A stretch of 64,000 bases of DNA from Casuarina equisetifolia (GCA_028551475.1 CM052359.1:8991583-9055582), one strand, 5' to 3'. Shown: positions 49,601 to 63,089, numbered from the stretch's first letter. Notes: a model not told the origin generated them from the sequence alone. Translations and numbers: made by a program.

Positions 49601-50765
49601 TTTCATCCTCATGAGGAGTCTCTAGGATTTCATAATCTAAAGGGATTATTAGGATGTTAATTGCAAAAATCCCTATATACTCTAAAGCAAACTTCTCATT
49701 AGTGAAACAAGAAATTCACTAGAGCCTTAATTGGTCATGATTTTCATCAACCTCACCATGACTACTTATTGCTCATTAACACTCTAAGACTTTTTTTGTC
49801 CTTATTTATGTTAATGACATTCTAATCACTACCAATAGTTAGACTATTATCTCCAACCTTAACCAATATCTCAATGCAACCTTTTTTATGAAGGATCTTG
49901 ACTAGTCAAAGTTTTTTCTTAGGCTCATGATTGGTCACTTTCCATAAGGATTCTTTTTGAGTCAATAAAAGTATATACTAGAGTTAATTTTTGAAGTAAG
50001 ACTAGCTAGTTTCAAATCATTGTGCATTCCCATGGAGCAAAATAAAAAGTTTACAACCATAGAATATGATGTTGGCTAAAAAAAAAAGGTGATCCCTTTA
50101 CTTATCAAAGACTTGTTAAGAGATTAATATACTTGACACCCACTAGACTTGACATCACTTTTCTAGTTCAACTATTGCCAATTTATACATAATCTAAGGT
50201 AGTCTCACATTCAAGTAGCCATGAAAGTAATCAAATACTTGTATAGCTACCCAAGCATTGTCTCTTATTTCCTTTTTCATCTAAGTTTGCACTATAAGCC
50301 TAATATAAGTTAGATTACACCATGTTTTATGACAAGAAGATCTACTACTAGTTTTTGTATCATGTTAGGTGATACATTAATATTTTGGCAATCCAAGAAA
50401 AAAATTATTATTTCATTATCACTAGTTGAAGCAAAATATTAAGTCATTAGTTGAAGCAAAATATTAAGTCATGCAAGTTACTATAAGCAAAACAGTATAG
50501 ATTATTGGATTACTTAAAGATTTTGCTTTTCACATGAAACATTTAGCATTGTTATTTTGTGATAATAAAGCCACGAAAAAGGTTGTAGCTAATTTGATTT
50601 TCCATGAGAGCATAAAGCATATTAAAGTAGATTATTATTATGTAAGGGAAAACCTTCAACAAGGAGTTATTACAACACACCTCATTTCCACAAACGAGTA
50701 ACCAATTGACTTGTTGACAAAAACACTTTATGGCAAACAATATTGGCACTTTCTCTTTAAGCTTT
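46700..50765 (+). pseudogene. copia gag-pol remnant (46 kb element)
   Basis: Protease-like SDHITCNLTILN near 47720-47760; integrase HVDVWGPH near 48172-48195, then a broken RNGVVE(R/Y)KHRHLL region near 48450-48490; reverse transcriptase with LVAKGYS near 49405, the catalytic box YVND (49807-49818) where the family has YVDD, and a decayed second half; RNase H with FCDNKATKKVVANL near 50555-50600 and KHIKVDYYYVREN near 50615-50660. The Asp-to-Asn change hits a catalytic residue. Stops and frameshifts are abundant. Confidence 0.8.
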
Positions 50766-50811
50766 GAGTATTTGACTTGTTCAATTTTTCAATTTAAGGA
50801 AAAGTATTAAA

Positions 50812-51026
50812 TGTTTAAGAAGTTATTATGCTTAATATGCTTGATTTCATCATGTAATTATATAGATGTTAAGTAGAGATTTTGTTTATTTCATGTATTT
50901 ATCATGATTACCATACATAGAGAAGGCTGAAATCTATAAGTATAGACACAATTTGTATAGTCTCAATACAATAGAATATAGAATCAATTCACTCACTCGC
51001 TTCTCCCATTATTCCTTTTTCTTATA
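50812..51026 (+). repeat. copia 3' LTR (46 kb element)
   Basis: Begins TGTTTAAGAAG just after a purine-rich AAGGAAAAGTA tract and ends CTTATA, an altered form of the CTTACA end of the other LTR. Confidence 0.7.
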
Positions 51027-51245
51027 CTTTGTAATCCTACAAGATATAGTTTTTACATCAAACCTTGATATTATTTATAAAATTTGTCAAGATATAGCCC
51101 ATATTTCTTTAAAAAAAATGAAAATTGATACATATGTCAGATGAAGAACTACCCTAGGTAATAACAAAAGAAATATGCAACTGAACATAGAGATAACATT
51201 TTGAGCCACCTTAGTTTCCTAATGCTTCTCCACAAACTTCAGGTT

Positions 51246-54200
51246 CTATAGCTCATAGGTCATGCCGACTTTTAGCATGCGTTTGTGAGGAATATCAAAA
51301 GCATTTTCAGTCTGTCTTAAATTTTTCCTCATGAAATTATATGCGTAGTTTATCAAAAATCTCTTTCCTATACCTGCTCCTTTTCCAGCAGTCACTTCGT
51401 TCTCACCGATCAGATGAACAACACCGGTACGCCATGCTTCTTGCAATGCCTCAATCTCTCTCTCCATCTCCTTTTGCAGCTTCTCTTCCTCATGGCAATT
51501 TATATCATCTTTACTTTTTTGCTCTACATTAACCAACCCATCATTGTCCCTACCATCATTTTCCACATTATTTAGTCTTCTTTGAGCGAACCAAAAATCA
51601 TTTACAATAAACTCCTCCAATCGCTCAACCAACTTCTTCTCAAGGGGGCCTTGCTCGTAAGGCCTATCTGTGTAGCCATACCTCATAACACAACGAAATA
51701 CATTTTGGTCTTTAGGCTCCACTCGGCGAAAGAGGAAACGCTCTTCCACGGGAACCTTGCTGATGGGTAGTGACTTGACGGAGACAAAGACGAGGATTGA
51801 ATGCATAGCAGGCACATTTGCTACATAGTGCTTGAAAATGGGTGGAATGCCATGAACAAGCTCTGAATAGAACAAGGCCAAGCCTGGGATTCGACAAATC
51901 TTTGTATCAGCTGCTATCTCTTTCAGTTTCTCCAAAGAAACTTTATGATTAAGCTCATAAAAGTACTTTCTTCTGTGAACATCATTCCAAATGTACATTA
52001 TTGCCATTAGCCCTGCGGCAAACGCTAGTGGAAGATATCCTCCTTGGTCAAACTTGTAGAGCACGGAGCTTAGATAAAGAATCTCCACTGTGCCAATGAC
52101 AAGAACATAGGAGACTATTAAGAGTATATGTGATTTCCATATCATGATCATGATTAGTACTAGGAAGGCCGATGTGAGAGCCATCACAAATACCACTGCT
52201 ATCCCTGTTTGCAAAAGAAAAAAAAAATGTCCATTAGTTTCTTGTTCATATATTTACTGTTGAATAGCCAAATTGAACCAAACACGTGGTAGTAAATCAA
52301 GCTGAAAGCTATGTGGGTTGCTCATTACCGTATGCATTACCAATCTTTGCAGTGCTCCTGAAACCCAAAGTGACCCCTAGACATGCCAACATGAGAAAGT
52401 AATTGACCTCTGGTATGTAAACTTGCCCTTCATATTTGGCCGATGTATGCACGATTTTCACCCTAGGGAAACACCCTAGTGAGAGGGATTGCTGGACTAT
52501 GGAGAAAGTCCCTGAAATCATGGCCTGACTAGCTACTATTGACGCCAATATAGCCACCACAAATATTGGCCAATACAGAGGGCCTGCAGCACAAATAGCC
52601 CACTCAATTACCTAATATACTGGAACTTGGATTAACGAAACAGAAGATAAAGAAGAATAAAATCTAACGCCAAAAAAATAAAAATTTGACGTTCGAAACT
52701 GTACTTTTTTTACTCTGCAAAATTGATCCATTGTTTGGTATAGAATTTTACAAAAATATTACTCTCTTTTTACTTACCTGGTACGGACTTGAAGAAGGTG
52801 TCCTTGACAAGATCATTGTGTTGGCGAAGGAAGGAAGCTTGTCCAGCGTATGCCAATATGAGAGCCGGGTAAGTCACTGAGCACATACTTATTTGTATGG
52901 ACCGAACTGTGAAGTGGCCAACATCAGCAAATAATGCTTCGGTTCCTGCAGCATAGTTGAAGTCATACTTCGTTAACAAGGTCGAGAATTAATCTAGATA
53001 ACTATCTCATATGAATCAGTAAGCAATTTTCTGACCTGTTATGGCAAGCACAACGCCACCCAGAGAAACCCAAGCTTCTTTTTTGTTCCGTTGGAAATAT
53101 TGAACAATATATGCTGGATTTATGGCCTTAATAACAGATGGGTCGAATTTGATGAAATTGAAAAGCCCGATGCCCCCGATGAATGCGAACCAAACGCAAA
53201 TTATTGGCGCAAAACTGTAACCCACTTTGTCTGTTCCAAATCTCTGAATCATGAATAGGAAGATCAAGATAGCGACTGATATCCAAACAATCATGTCTGC
53301 ATATTGAGGAAAAATCATAGCATGAGCTTTTAATAATAATAGTTTTATTGGAGTTTGCAACGAAGCACTATTGGTCAAACTCGTGCAACTTGGAAGAGAA
53401 TGGCTTAAAGCTTTGTGGGGTACCTTCGGTCATCGCAGATGTAGCTTCCTTGATCCCTCCAACAGCCGATAATACTGCCAAAAGAATGGAGAACAGGAAG
53501 ATTGAGATTAGAAAGTCAGAAATATGGAAAAAATTAGTGCGCTGCAAAAACACGAAACTCTAATTACTGTATCTTTGCATCATTTCCAAGAAACCAGCGT
53601 TAGAACTTAAGCCTAAGCCTACCATGTTTAACTCGGTTCCGACGTTGGAAAGTTGGACACTCCTGTCATAACCACCAGTAATAGAACATGATGAGGCACG
53701 CCATCATTAGATCTACTGAACTATTCTTGAGCTTTTACAAAAATATACTATGAATATTCCTTGAACTTTTTCTTTTTTCATCCTTGTACGTGTGAGCGAG
53801 TGGAATCTCGTGTTCATATTTGCAGTTTACATTTATTCTTCTTTTTAAAACTGGTACGTACTTTTAATATTTCTAGCTAAAAACTTAAACCATTGAATAC
53901 TTGCTTCTTTAAAAGCACATCTCAAATTGTTAATATCGCAAATACAAAACTTTTATGAACGATTTTGAAAAATTCAAAATTAATGTTAAAGATAAATATA
54001 CCTGACATGCAAGGAGTGAGAACACCATCACCAATCACCATGGCAGTTCCAAGCATCGTCGCAAACAATAGGAAGGACTTGGCAAACTGGCTGCTCTCCA
54101 GCTTAGACTTCACCGTTGATGCCATCCACTGACGACTATTTGGCAACTCAAGCTGGAAATTGGAGACTTCCTGGTCCTCAGCTTGCTGATTTGGGATCAA

Positions 54201-55001
54201 ACCGACCTTAGCATATCGGCATATGAGAGAGTACAACGCGAATGTCCCACCTGGAGAAAAAGTAACACAACAATAAGAGAATTGGTACCCGGGTGATCTT
54301 TCAATCGTTTTACTAATCTCCTTCGAAGACAACAGAAGCTCTTAAGACATAAATCTGGACATTGCCGTGACATAGAAATGAAGAGTATGTTGCCGCACGC
54401 ATAAAAAATATAGACGTGAATATGTATAAAGAAAAGTAAATAGCTAAAGGAGGTCCTCGATCGTACCTTCGCCATTGTCGTTGGCCTGTAAGACGATGAA
54501 AACATACTTCACAAGAGGAATTAAGGTAAGTGTATAAAAGATCAAAGAAAGAACACCCAGAATGTCGTCGTTGTGTTTGATACCATTAGAGAAAGTGCTG
54601 GCATATACATAAAGTGGGGAGGTACCAATGTCTCCGTAAACAATTCCGATGCTCTGAAATGCTAGATGCAAGACCACCGACCAACCCACAGCCTGAAATT
54701 TCGAAGACAAAAAAGAGTTAATTTTTATTTATTTATTTATCTTTTGTCCTAGTTGCCACCAATAGAGTCGGTCCCGAGGACAATAATAATTATAGGAACA
54801 TGTTATATGAACAGGAAGCGGACTAGAAACCTTAGTGCCATGGCCCTGACGACCATGAACAGTGGAGGACTCTATGTCCAGGGAATCGTTTCTTCGCAAA
54901 ACTTTCTTCTCATTGAGTTCTTTGGGAACTTCTTCCATACTCTGTGCAGAATCTGCAGGTGCCGCTTCACCACTCATTCTACCAGAAGCACTATGTATCA
55001 C
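51246..55001 (-). CDS. KUP/HAK/KT potassium transporter, copy 2 (HAK5-like)
   Basis: Same transporter family and inferred role as copy 1. Coding exons: 54831-55001, 54467-54692, 54002-54250, 53424-53474, 53036-53296, 52778-52945, 52329-52583, 51246-52204. All junctions are GT-AG and join in frame to 779 residues; the second Met (54977) would give 771. Motifs in order: a short acidic N-tail with [22 protein letters not shown] starting at residue 77, [85 protein letters not shown], and the long last exon ending [10 protein letters not shown]. This is the most compact copy (introns 90-527 nt) and shows no damaged motif. It lies 2.3 kb downstream of the stop of copy 3, in the same orientation. 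The start is chosen from the TATA box spacing; the second Met is possible. Confidence 0.93.
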
Positions 55002-55060
55002 CCACCCCCTTCTTCTGTATTAAGTGCTACTTCCTATGTCACAAGGAATGTGGGGGTCGG

Positions 55061-55069
55061 GTTTATATA
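55061..55069 (-). promoter_or_regulatory. TATA box of copy 2
   Basis: TATATAAAC on the minus strand, about 60 nt upstream of the first ATG and in the same form and place as in copy 1. A start of transcription near 55030 would leave a leader of about 30 nt. Confidence 0.55.
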
Positions 55070-55464
55070 CAAAAACCATAGCCGACAGGTTTGAATTATA
55101 AGCACTAGAAAACGCTTTTCCAAGAGTGTGTGAAGTCCCAGAGGAACCTCCCCCTACTTGTCAAGTTGCAGTGGGTCGGATGTTTATAGGATTGGAGGTC
55201 CATCGAGAACTCGACATCTTTCTCATGTTCAATTAATCGACGACAACAGTGCGAGTTGCCCATGCTTCTGCGCGTAAAGTGAACAGCAACAGGGAAGGCT
55301 CGTTTGTCAATTTGAACGCGCTTTTTTCTTTGCGGAGAAAATGAGACAAACCCAAACTTCTAGTTTTCCCCTTTCTGTGCGGTGTGATAGCTATTCGATG
55401 CATGCATTTGCAAGCTTTGATGAGTCAATGTTACCGCGGATGCGTGAAGTGACATCTCTCCTAA

Positions 55465-55470
55465 CACGTG
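55465..55470. promoter_or_regulatory. G-box CACGTG upstream of copy 2
   Basis: Palindromic CACGTG about 465 bp upstream of the ATG of copy 2, within a CpG-containing non-repetitive stretch (55080-55550) that looks like promoter DNA. Such boxes bind bZIP and bHLH factors; function here is unproven and a chance match is possible. Confidence 0.3.
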
Positions 55471-55570
55471 CCGGCACAGAGGAAGCGGAGCTGAGGAACT
55501 GCACTTTCCAAATCTTTCCCTTTCGATACATGACTTTACTTTTTCATGCGTGAAAATATAATTCACATGT

Positions 55571-57335
55571 TACCATCGTACTTACACTATATAAAAGGAC
55601 TGTTAACTCTTTACTCATGCAAAAGAGAAAATTATATAGTATGTATATTTAAATATGTGTCTCTCTCTTTTATTTATATTATTTCAAATAAAATAAATAA
55701 TAAGATCTTTAAAGATATTATCAGCTTTGGACTTTTTTTTAAAGCTATTAAAAATTTTACAAAAAGTAAATTAATTTTTTCAAAATGACTAAAAGCTCAT
55801 ATCTTTAACATGTTAGAAACTTGACGAGACCATATTATTGTCACTTCCTATAATTTTATCCCAAGTCTTATTTTACATTAATAATTGTCATATTTCTTGT
55901 TAAAATATAGATAATAAATCTTGTGTTGTTAAAAAATATATTAAAATTTTTATTTTAATAAAATAATAAATTTTATTAGCTTTTAAGTTGATTGTTAAAT
56001 TGAATAATAGACCTTTTAACTAATTTAAATTTATTTAAAAAAAATTATATAGATATAAGTACAGGAAGACATTTGATTATTGGTTTTTAGATTATAGATG
56101 GCATATTCTGGAGCTGCTGATATAGCGGCAACGAGATATCCAGCCTCTTTGGAAGATATTCAGCCAAAGATGTAGCGTGTATTGACTTTTCCTCTTTTCC
56201 TTTTCCACCACATTCTACTGCTTTATCATGCAGCCCGCCCCGTGCAGAAACCTGGACAGGAGACTGCAGCCGCGCTGGAGTATTTCACGTCAAACTTGGG
56301 CACCAGTTTCCACGAACTTACGAAGGATATCACGTAAGGTATTGGGATTTTTCTGGACCCCAAGGAAGCTCAACATCTTAAACATGTTTATATATGTGCG
56401 GAAAATACAGTTTTCTTCTATATTGACTTCTTTATTGGCTGGCCGGCTAGATTTGTTGTTTTCGAAACACTCTGATAGCTCTAGAGCTGATAATGACTAC
56501 AAGGGAGAAAATCCTTAGCCTGCTGACGGTTAGTTTTTGCTTTCTTCAATTTTTTTTTTAATTTCTTTTTCCGGCGGTTTACTTTTGCAAATTATTAAAC
56601 CCTAGAAATCATATCTTCCAACTCATAAAAGAGCCTTCGAAACCACGTTTAATACATTTGGGTGCTGTTCTTCGGCATAATTAAAGCGCAAATTTGAAAA
56701 TAAATAAACATTTTTAATTATAAAAAGATTAATACAATTCCTTGACACTTAAATATATATACGTAAAAGACGAAACTAAAAGTCAATAACTCTACTCCTC
56801 AATTATTAATCCCAGTTCTAGATAGGAATGTACTTAATAATAATAATAATTTAAGGTAGATTGGATAGAATTTGCAAGAAATCGTCTTATGAATAAGTCT
56901 ATGTGAATATGTTAAGAAAAGATAACGAAACGGATACGTTATTTATAGAAACAAACGAAGACAACCATTTATTGAAAACATTGAGAGGATAATAATTAAG
57001 CATCTGCGAGGAAATCGCAGCCCTTTGATTATGGATTGCGATGTCATAAACCGGAAAAGTGAGACAGAGGGGGAAAAAGAAAGAGTGCCCAAAAACTGCA
57101 GCACCAAAGCAGGTGCCAGCTTCTTCTTTGGATTTCGGGAGTTTTCGGTTGTAAAGCACCTGTTTTCACATGTCAGACTAAGATGCATGGAAATTTCTAA
57201 AGCCAATGACGAAATCGCTTGACTGTAACTTTATAAAGTTATACATCTAGATGAGCTATTCATCTCTCATGTGGAAGATTGCTTGTTTTATATTCATCTG
57301 CTTCCGGATATATACTCAGCTTCTTCACATGACGT
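55571..57335. other. Intergenic region between copies 2 and 3
   Basis: An AT-rich part (55571-56090) is followed by more complex DNA (56090-56520, 57000-57230) with no recognisable protein. It should hold the distal promoter of copy 2 and the 3' UTR of copy 3. No exact AATAAA was found within 130 nt of the copy 3 stop. A run of TAA repeats lies near 56838-56850. Confidence 0.4.
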
Positions 57336-60300
57336 CTAAAGTTCGTAAGTCATCCCCACTTTCAGCATGCGCTTGTGAGGAATATCAAACACTTTGTCAG
57401 TCTGTCTCAAATTTTTCTTCAAGAAATTGTAAGCATAATCTATTAGTATCCTCTTTCCGATGCCAGCTTTCCTGCCTGCGACCACTTCAGTTTCACCAAT
57501 CAAGTGGACAACGCCGGCGCGCCATGCTTTCTCCACAAATTCAGTCTCTCTCTCCAATGCCTCTCGTTGCTTCTCTTCATCATCTTGCTTTATATCCTTA
57601 TTTTCAATCTCTTCATCAACCAACTTGTTATCTAATTCTTCATTAGTTTCATCTCTATTGAGTATTCTCCGGGTAAACCAAAATTCATCTGCAATGAACT
57701 TCTTCAAACTATCAATCAGCATAAGCTCAAAAGGTTCTTGCTCACTGCGCACATCGGTGTAACCATATCTCACAACACAACGAAATACATTGAGCTCTTT
57801 AGGTTCCACTATGCGATAGAGGAAACGTTCTTCAGCCGGAACCTTGCTTATGGGTAGTGACTTGATGGAGACGAAAACAAGGACTGAGTGCAGTGCAGGT
57901 ACATTCTCTACGTAGTGCTTGAAAATGGGTGGGATGCCCTGAACAAGCTCTGAATAGAACAGTGCCATCCCGGGTATTTGATAAAAGTTGGTTTCAGAAA
58001 CAACCTCCATGAGCTTATCTGGAGATATTTTGTGATCAAGTTCATAGCAATACTTTCTTCTGTACACATCGTTCCAAACATACATAATAGTCATCAGAAA
58101 GGCGGCAAAGGCTAGTGGAAGATATCCTCCTTGGTCAAATTTGTAGAGAACTGAGCTCAAATACACAAGCTCCACAGTGCCAATGACAAGAACATAGGAG
58201 ATAATGAGAAGTATGTGGGTTTTCCATATCATGATCATGATTAGCACGAGAAAGGACGACGTGAGAGTCATGACGAATACCACTGCTATGCCTGTATCCA
58301 GAAGTATTCATTACCTTCAATGGTTATTTCTTTATAGATTAACATGACTGAACCCACATGATTTAAGAAAATGGGTTAAGAGTTCAGATCGATTAGAGGC
58401 TAAAAGGATAAAAATGTTGTGACTTACCGTATGCATTGCCAATCCTTCCGGTGCTCCTGAATCCTAAAGTGACCCCTACACAAGCCAGCATGAGAAGGTA
58501 GTTGACTTCCGGAATGTAAACTTGCCCTTCATACTTCGCCGATGTATGCACAATTTTCACACGAGGGAAACAACCTAATGACAGGGATTGTTGGATTATA
58601 GAGAAAGTTCCTGAAATCATAGCTTGACTAGCTATAATAGCTGCCAATACGGCTACAACAAACACTGGCCAATATAAAGGACCTGCATCGGAAGTGGCCC
58701 TCAAAATCAGGATACTAAATAAGACGTATGCGAATAATCAGAAATAGCCATCCTCAATAAGAACATTGCAGAAAAGATTGTGGCTATAAACAACGATTCT
58801 TTACCTGGTATAGACTCGAAGAAGGTGTCTGCAACAAGGTCACTATGCTTGCGAAGGAAGGCAGCCTGACCAATGTATGCTAGCACGAGTGCTGGATAGG
58901 TCACCGAACACATGCTTACTTGAATGGACCGTACTGTGAAGTGGCCGACGTCGGCAAATAGGGCTTCAGTTCCTGAAATGATTTCATTTCCACTCGACTA
59001 CTTCACCAGACTCTCCAAATTATCCCGTTATGTACACATTATGCGAGCAAGTGCTAACCTGTTATGGCAAGCACAGTGCCTCCAAGGGATATCCATGCTT
59101 GTTTTTTGTTCCTCCGAAAATAGTCTACAATGTACTTTGGATTTACGGCTTTGATAACTGTTGGATCATATTTGATGAAATTGAAAACGCCAATGCCAGC
59201 GATGAATGTAAACCAAACACAAATGATCGGAGCGAAACTGTAGCCCACTTTGTCAGTTCCAAATCTTTGAACCATGAACAGGCAGACCAAGATGATTACT
59301 GATACCCAAACAATCATGCCTGCGTAAAAGATGTGTTATAAATAACTTTGTCAATGCAACTATGTATTTTGACTCTTAACTTTGCAACTGAAGCACCAAG
59401 ATGAATGCATACAGTACATTTATGCATATATCATATATCATATATCCCTCTAGAATCCATATGTTACAAGTAAAACGGATGCAAATAAGGGCAGAATCCA
59501 AAAATTGTTGCCCCCTTAGATTTGACAGGGTAAAAGCGTCCGATGTCCCTGGCGGTTTGAAGGTTATTCCGTGGGATTGACACCGTCCAAAAGTTCTTGG
59601 TTTTGATGCTACAATTATGTAAGTGCAATGATTTGTATGCAATTATATCCACCTACCGTTAAATCAATTTGGACCATTTCCTATGCAAATCAAAGGGGAC
59701 TAATAACAACATGCAATTTTCTGGTTTGAAGGAGCTTGCATCTAGCACCATACCTACAATAAAGTCAAAATTACAAGGTCTCACTGTAGTAATTATTAAT
59801 AGTTAATTATAACTATTTTCTCTCCATCCTCTTAAGTTGACTTAACTTTATACCAGCCGGGAAGTTAAAAGACGCAGCAGATTGCTGCTCTGGGATATAT
59901 ATAAATATATCTCCTGATCTTTATTCTTCTTCAAGTTGCCCACTAAATCCAGAGGATTCTAGCACTCTACCTATATTTTCAAACTGGCCAACATAATAAC
60001 GGGCGTTAGAATCGACATCTTGTTTTAAAGTCATTGGATCTATCGCTTCTGTCGATATCTTAGTAGTCAAAGTAGCCAGAGCAGTAATTGGCAATTAATG
60101 GACGCCCTGTACATCCCCACGAAAGAAAATTAAAATTGGAAAATTGGAAAATTGGAAATGTTGGAGGGACTCACTGTCGGTCATTGCAGATGTAGCTTGC
60201 TTAATCCCTGCTACCGCTGACAAAACTGCCATCAAATGCGACGAAAATAAAACAAGTCACACAGAAGCACGAGAAATTTAATAATAGAGAAAGAGACGCA

Positions 60301-62924
60301 ACTTCGGCAGATTGCCCGAAATTCCAAGAATCTTCAATGATTCACGCGTATAAGTTTCTACCAAACCCGAAGAAAAAATATCCATGAAATGATTCTTTTG
60401 CCATTCTGCAAATGTGCAATTGACTGCAATTTTGGCTTGTTAGAAGAAAAGATTTGGCAAATTTATAAACTACTGGCCTAGTATAAATCTGAGCAACATG
60501 GGATTCCCAAACAATTAAATCACCCATTGTTTATGAATTTTCCGCCAATTATTCGTGTAATATCAATGTAAATAATGACGAACAATGATAAGCTATTTGT
60601 TTATGGATATCAATACAGTAGTTACATAGTGACATTGTATGGGATGATAAACAAACCGGAGATGCAAGGAGTGAGCACGCCATCCCCAATGACCATGGAA
60701 GTCCCAAGCATGGTGGCGAACAGCAGGAAGACCTGAGCAGAGCGGCTATTTTCCAGCTTAGACTTCAGCTTTGATGCCCTCTTCAGACGGTTGCTAGGCA
60801 ATTCGAGCTCGAAGTTTGACACCTCCCGGTCCTCTGCTTGCTGATTTGGGATCAAACTCACCTTTGCATAGCGGCATATCAGAGAGTACAGTGCAAATGT
60901 CCCTCCTAAGGAAATTCACCAACACGTTAAGTAGCATTGCTGACAACCATATGAGGTTTAATTTAATCACTTAATAGTGAAAAATAGACTTAAAAAAGAG
61001 AACAAATCAAGAACCGTATGTTTCTTGGATGAAAGAATAAAGAAGTTTCATACTTTAATTCAATTAAAGTTGAGACTTTCGGGTCATCAATGAGCAATTT
61101 AAAAACATCACGCAGCATGCCTATGCTCATGTATATTATTATAAATATTGTAGACCCACCTTCCTACAAGTGCACGTGTAAAGTTGAACTATCAAACAAA
61201 GATCTTTATTTTCTTCATTTTTTGTCTAAGAAGGGCCCAAGAGGCTCTGTGTTTCCTCTATGACGTCCCCACTAATTGACTTTTTCGAAGAAACCGCAGC
61301 TAAGGAATAGTGTTTAGCCGACCTGACTAGTTAAGTTTTTCCCAAGTTCGAGCCTCCACTCTCACTTTAATGCCTGAGAAGGAGTTTCTTATTTCTTCTT
61401 TCTTTCTCCTTTCTTACTCCTTTCTTTTTCCCCACTATTTCGATTCGCAATTGGTTTCGTGATACATGCGGCTTTAGACTTTGTTGCACTGAAATTGGAA
61501 GAACATAGAGTTTGAAATAGACTTTTTATTTCAAAAATTCCAAAAAAGAGACGAAAGACAATGGAAAGAGGAAAACATGATTGAAAATTTGGCAGCTGGG
61601 GGAAACACGTGGGCCATTGAATCTCCCATTAAACAAACATCCAACAAGAAAGTGGGACGAAAAGGGGTGGGGGGATTTGGCACGTTCATATCGCAGGCAA
61701 AGAGCGGATGAAAAATTAAAATAATGAAAACAAGGAGGCTTGACAGAAAGAAATCCACAGTAAGATGAAGAGAATATTCGTCCGAGTGGGTGCGAATTGT
61801 CGTGGTAAACACAGGAGATAGCTTGTGATTTGTGCACCTTGAAGCTAAGTCAAGGTTTAAGATCTTACCATCACCATTATCATTGGCCCGTAAGACAATA
61901 AGAACGTATTTGACCAAAGGGATCAAGGTGAGGGTGTAAAGTATCAAAGAAAGAACACCCAGAATGTCATCGTTGTGCTTGATGCCTTCTGTGAAGGTGC
62001 TGGCGTACACATAGAGTGGTGATGTGCCAATGTCCCCGTACACAATTCCAATGCTCTGAAACGCTAACTGCAAGACCACCGACCACTGGACAACCTAAAT
62101 CAAATAGATCCATTACATAAAATTGAACGTTAACGATAGTTCATCCTGCTTTCATGACATAGATATGGGAAGCTAGTCAATCATGAAGAAAACAAACTGT
62201 AAAGGGGTTTCTCTTCGTAACATTTACAAGGAGCGAAATGAAATGTATGTTGCTAAATACAAGGATGATACTACGAGTAAAAGAAGAAGCCTCTTTATAT
62301 GGAGGATACATTTGACATGAAATAAGTAAATTATAAAAATCCATGTAGATATGATATCAATTATACATAAAGTAAGATTCTATTAATGCAAACTTACTTT
62401 TTCACAAAAAAAAAAAAGAGTAATAATGTAAGATTCTACAACATAAGTGATCTCGAGAAATTTCAATTATAACTTAAAACCAATCTTTCCTAATCGATAT
62501 ACTGATAGAAGTTATTCAGGAAATCAAATTCAAATTTTAGTTAATCAATTTTTCACGCAATTGCTGAAGCTAATTAATCGTACATTTAACACATACACTA
62601 AATGACATCTTTCTCATGACGGACCAGATTTTTTCTTTCACCTTAAGATTAAAGCACCTTAGTACTAAAGCGCAAGATATGAGCAACCTAAGCCTTTAAA
62701 TAGGTAATAATGTCACGCAAGGAAGACGTGGGTGAAAATTTATGTCGGAAGGAGACCTGGTTGCCATGGAGATAAGCGCGACCGGAGACGTGCTTGGATT
62801 CGATGTCTAAGGAGTCGTATCTTCGCAACTTTGGCCATGAGATTTTCTTGCCTTTGAGTTGTTGAGGAACTTCCTCCTCCTGAGTTTCTTCAGTTTTATC
62901 TTCTACTAAAACAGAGACATCCAT
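57336..62924 (-). CDS. KUP/HAK/KT potassium transporter, copy 3 (HAK5-like)
   Basis: Same family and inferred role as the other copies. Coding exons: 62757-62924, 61869-62094, 60657-60905, 60175-60225, 59059-59319, 58805-58972, 58428-58682, 57336-58291. They join in frame to 777 residues, the usual size for the family (about 780). Residues 1-56 form a charged N-tail ([18 protein letters not shown]); [11 protein letters not shown] starts at 76; then [100 protein letters not shown] and [11 protein letters not shown]. The C-terminal cytosolic domain ends in [10 protein letters not shown], with an acidic spacer near residues 680-710. Exon 1 donor and intron phases match the siblings. The start is the only Met before the conserved part. 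Introns 1, 2 and 4 are long (662, 963, 855 nt) but show no clear transposon. Confidence 0.94.
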
Positions 62925-62996
62925 GACTACAGTATATCTATCTTTGGGCTGTTAGGTCCTCTGAAGAAAGCACGGTATCTTCTACTACAACAGAGA
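62897..62996 (-). repeat. Duplicated start region of copy 3
   Basis: A 21-bp block (TATCTTCTACTA..ACAGAGA) at 62897-62917 covers codons 3-9 of copy 3 and recurs at 62976-62996 with one mismatch. The upstream copy lacks the ATG and runs into a stop, so it is in the leader or promoter. Confidence 0.6.
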
Positions 62997-63072
62997 TGGG
63001 AAAGAACAACGAAGAGGGGGATGATGAGCCTTGGGCGATGTGGTTTCTGGGATGGAAGTTAGAGGGTGGCAT

Positions 63073-63083
63073 CATATTTAAAT
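63073..63083 (-). promoter_or_regulatory. TATA-like box of copy 3
   Basis: ATTTAAATATG on the minus strand, about 150 nt upstream of the ATG. It differs from the TATATAAAC box of copies 1 and 2, so the assignment is weak. Confidence 0.3.
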
Positions 63084-63089
63084 CCAAAA

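Larger units (their letters stand above)
46140..51026 (+). mobile_element. Ty1/copia element with both LTRs, dead
   Basis: LTRs at about 46140-46352 and 50812-51026 share long blocks (TATAAGTATAGACACAAT, TATAGTCTCAATACAATAG). A primer-binding-like TGGTACATATGCC follows the left LTR. The plus strand then carries gag-like, protease, integrase, reverse transcriptase and RNase H traces in copia order. The right end lies 220 bp beyond the stop codon of HAK copy 2, in opposite orientation to that gene. Confidence 0.85.
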
